Below, piece after piece: positions 61,862 through 64,000 of a stretch of 64,000 nucleotides of DNA (position 1 is its first letter; each line of letters begins with the position of its first letter). The stretch is from the NCBI GenBank assembly GCA_032622095.1, contig CP136063.1, forward strand, positions 30,444,987 to 30,508,986. The letters run 5' to 3'. The translations under genes and the position numbers were made by a program. The notes under the pieces are model-generated. The model saw only the letters and a list, made by a program, of their open reading frames with translations, was not told the DNA's origin and searched no databases. This DNA is from Siphonodentalium dalli (taxonomy: Eukaryota; Mollusca; Scaphopoda; Gadilida; Siphonodentaliidae).

Positions 61862-62260
61862 ATGAGGGTTAATTAAAATACATGTATGGTTCCTTGAGGG
61901 TTAATTAAAATATGGTCACATCCAGAGAGGGTTAATTAAAGTATGGTCCAAAAGGGTAAATAAAAATATGGTTACATGAGTGCTAAATGAAATATGGCTC
62001 ACGAGGGTTAATAAGAATTGGTTCCATGATGGTTAATTAAAATGTACCATCATTGAACATTAATTAAAATATGGCCCTGTGAGGGTCAATAAAAATGTGG
62101 ACTATGGGTGTTAATTTAAATATGGTCTTATTAAGGTTAATTAAAATATGGTAACATGAGAGTTAATTAAAGTTAAAATATGGTCCCATTATGAGGGTTA
62201 ATTAAAATTAAAATATGGTGTCATCAGTGTTGTTTAAACTACGGTCTCATTGGGGTTATA
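61862..62260. repeat. Minisatellite, ~15 copies of a ~27-bp unit
   Basis: GAGGGTTAATTAAAATATGG and variants repeat from 61864 with spacing of 25-30 bases. Every unit contains TTAATTAAA or a one-base variant, so TTAA sites are highly enriched here. Confidence 0.9.
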
Positions 62261-63289
62261 GTCAGAACACAACGAGTGTCTTAATCAAGAATCTTTTATC
62301 GAGTGAGTTGAGGGTGGCACAAGGATATATTTCGCAAAGTGGTATGTGAATATACATTGTGACAGAATCACTGATGCTCACTCTGAAATAGAAATGAGTA
62401 AGATGTACGAAAATACCCATGTACCTTTCTAATCATATGGTAAGAGACACATGATTATTAGTGATTTAGTTGTTGTATTAAGGGCCATGGCAATAATATA
62501 AAACAATTTATGGACCCAGTCATTCAATATTCATTTAGAACCACATCTCAAACAATCTTTTTAAGTATTGACGCATATACTGAGTGACTAAAATGAAGGA
62601 GTGCAAGTTTCCCCTGCCTTACCCACATGACCTACATCAAAATATGCAATTCTGGTCATTAATTACTAACAATGGTATCTATTTTGGTCAATTGTGGCCA
62701 AATTTATTTCATTATGAGATATAATAAATAAAATCCAAACCGGGGTTTGGACAGGGGGCGGGGGTAGTAACAAATTTGCAGGAAGGTATGCCAGGGTGGG
62801 TGGGTATTCCGATGGCCAAAAATATTTTTTTTACACCCTCATCAGCCCTCATGCAATTTTTTTACTAAAGACATTTTGTGCACTTATATGACATTTTTAA
62901 CAGTTTAAAACATATTATAAGAATTTATAACTGCAAAAAACCATATTTATGAAACTGGGACCTCATATGGGCCTTAGGAGAGATGACATTAAGCTATATG
63001 GCATGTTGCATATGGGGCGATGGGGTGAACAAATTCCTTCCCGACACCCTTGGAAAGAAGCTTCGGGAACTTAATTCAATAAGATAAGTTCACTTTATTA
63101 AATATGGTTCTGTAATTTCCAGTGATTATAGCACAATTAGATGTGAAAATATTTATACAGGTTTATTCGGGCTACAACTATAATCAATAACTGTTTAATT
63201 TGAACTAATATCGAGAATTAACGTTAAATTTCATGCAAAACAACTTTTCATGTCAGTTTATATTATCTATATTATAATAAAACTAAATT
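62261..63289. other. AT-rich non-coding region
   Basis: No gene supported. G-rich tract GGACAGGGGGCGGGGGTAG at 62750-62768. Confidence 0.45.
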
Positions 63290-63545
63290 TTCTTTGTTTG
63301 TTAGTCTGACCTGGGGAGTAGATGGGCCGTGTTGACCTCAGATGTCTTAAAATGGCAATAATAATTAGTTCAACTAATCATTAATGATATACCCAAAATG
63401 GTTGGAATCTGGTCTTGGAAAATTGATTAACAGGGGTAAATTGACACAAGGAGTGTCATGGTATAGGTGCTGTTGACATCAGACGACTCAAAGGGGCACT
63501 AATAAATAATTTGGACTAATCTTTTATGATATACTGGTATGTTAC
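63290..63545. repeat. Tandem repeat pair, same family as 52540-53360 (opposite strand)
   Basis: GTTGACCTCAGATGTCTTAAAATGGCAATAATAATTAG near 63333 resembles GTTGACATCAGACGACTCAAAGGGGCACTAATAAATAA near 63471. Reverse complement of the ATCCAACCATTTTGGGGTAT box (53291) is ATACCCAAAATGGTTGGAATC at 63390. Confidence 0.7.
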
Positions 63546-63874
63546 AGATATACACATATATCATATATATTTCAATTAAGTGCGATCCAACTATACCGGT
63601 AAGTGAAGTCTTCAATTCATGCAGTTGCTCAATATTGAAATATTTTTTTCAACATTTTAGAACCAAAAATATCTTGATGTATCGATACTGTTAAAATTAT
63701 CTATTTGTGTTATCCCTTAATATAGGGCTTTAAAATTGACATTTCCAGTGAAATCAACAGTAACTATTGCCATTCGGTAGTTGGATGCAAAAAGCAATAT
63801 CACTTTCTAATGCTCAATATGCAGAAATAATTTTTTAGCTTAGAATTACAATATTGCAACTTCAAATGTTGTCC

Positions 63875-64000
63875 CAACTAGCATTACAGTTTTAACATTC
63901 GTTCAACATTGCAACATTGTGCCAACGTCAGGCCTATGTTGACTTGCCAACATTGGTCCAACGCTGTACGCTTCAATTGCTGAAGCCATTCTCACTATAC
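63875..64000. mobile_element. GTTGG-type MITE, cut by window end
   Basis: CAACATTGCAACATTG, GTGCCAACGTCAGGCC, GCCAACATTGGTCCAACG resemble the core of the element at 50643-50836. The right end is outside the window. Confidence 0.55.

Overview
This is a repeat-dense, AT-rich window from an animal nuclear genome. Evidence: long C2H2 zinc-finger arrays with TATA promoters, a tRNA-derived SINE, non-LTR and LTR retrotransposons, a tyrosine-recombinase (Crypton-type) element and many TTAA-flanked MITEs. No bacterial operon, rRNA or phage signal was seen. The combination (foldback elements with tandem-repeat cores, GTTGG-rich MITEs, Crypton ORFs, ZNF arrays with TGDKPY linkers) fits a lophotrochozoan, most likely a mollusc; this assignment is inference.

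Layout. Positions 1-15.9 kb and 35.6-50.6 kb are two directly oriented copies of one composite block: ZNF-flank repeat, 82-bp minisatellite, CT-rich satellite inside a foldback element, a transposon coding a FEN1/PIN-like nuclease with CXC cysteine motifs, a LINE inserted in that transposon, and the transposon's terminal repeat. Comparing the copies gives 'empty sites' for later insertions: a 5.83-kb Ty3/gypsy-type LTR element in the left copy (9802-15633), and a ~3.3-kb Crypton-type element in the right copy (about 45976-49283). Between the two blocks, 15.9-35.6 kb holds the ZNF cluster: three ORFs starting with the same MGDAN leader (17 fingers with one truncated, 13 fingers, and 7 with the first degenerate), each about 100 bp downstream of a TATAAATA box, plus several broken finger fragments. 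A fairly complete copy of the PIN-CXC transposon (29558-33824), bounded by terminal inverted repeats, sits inverted in a third ZNF-flank repeat.

Only four ORFs look intact: the three ZNF ORFs and the Crypton recombinase (47240-48805). The LTR element is unusual: downstream of integrase it encodes a PHD finger, and then, in the env position behind a good splice acceptor, a zinc-knuckle/basic protein running into a TatD-type metallohydrolase. Both are frameshifted.

From about 50.8 kb to the end the character changes: no recognisable gene or large mobile element, only MITEs, short tandem repeats and a CpG/CRE-rich patch near 57.7 kb. This could be intron or intergenic DNA.
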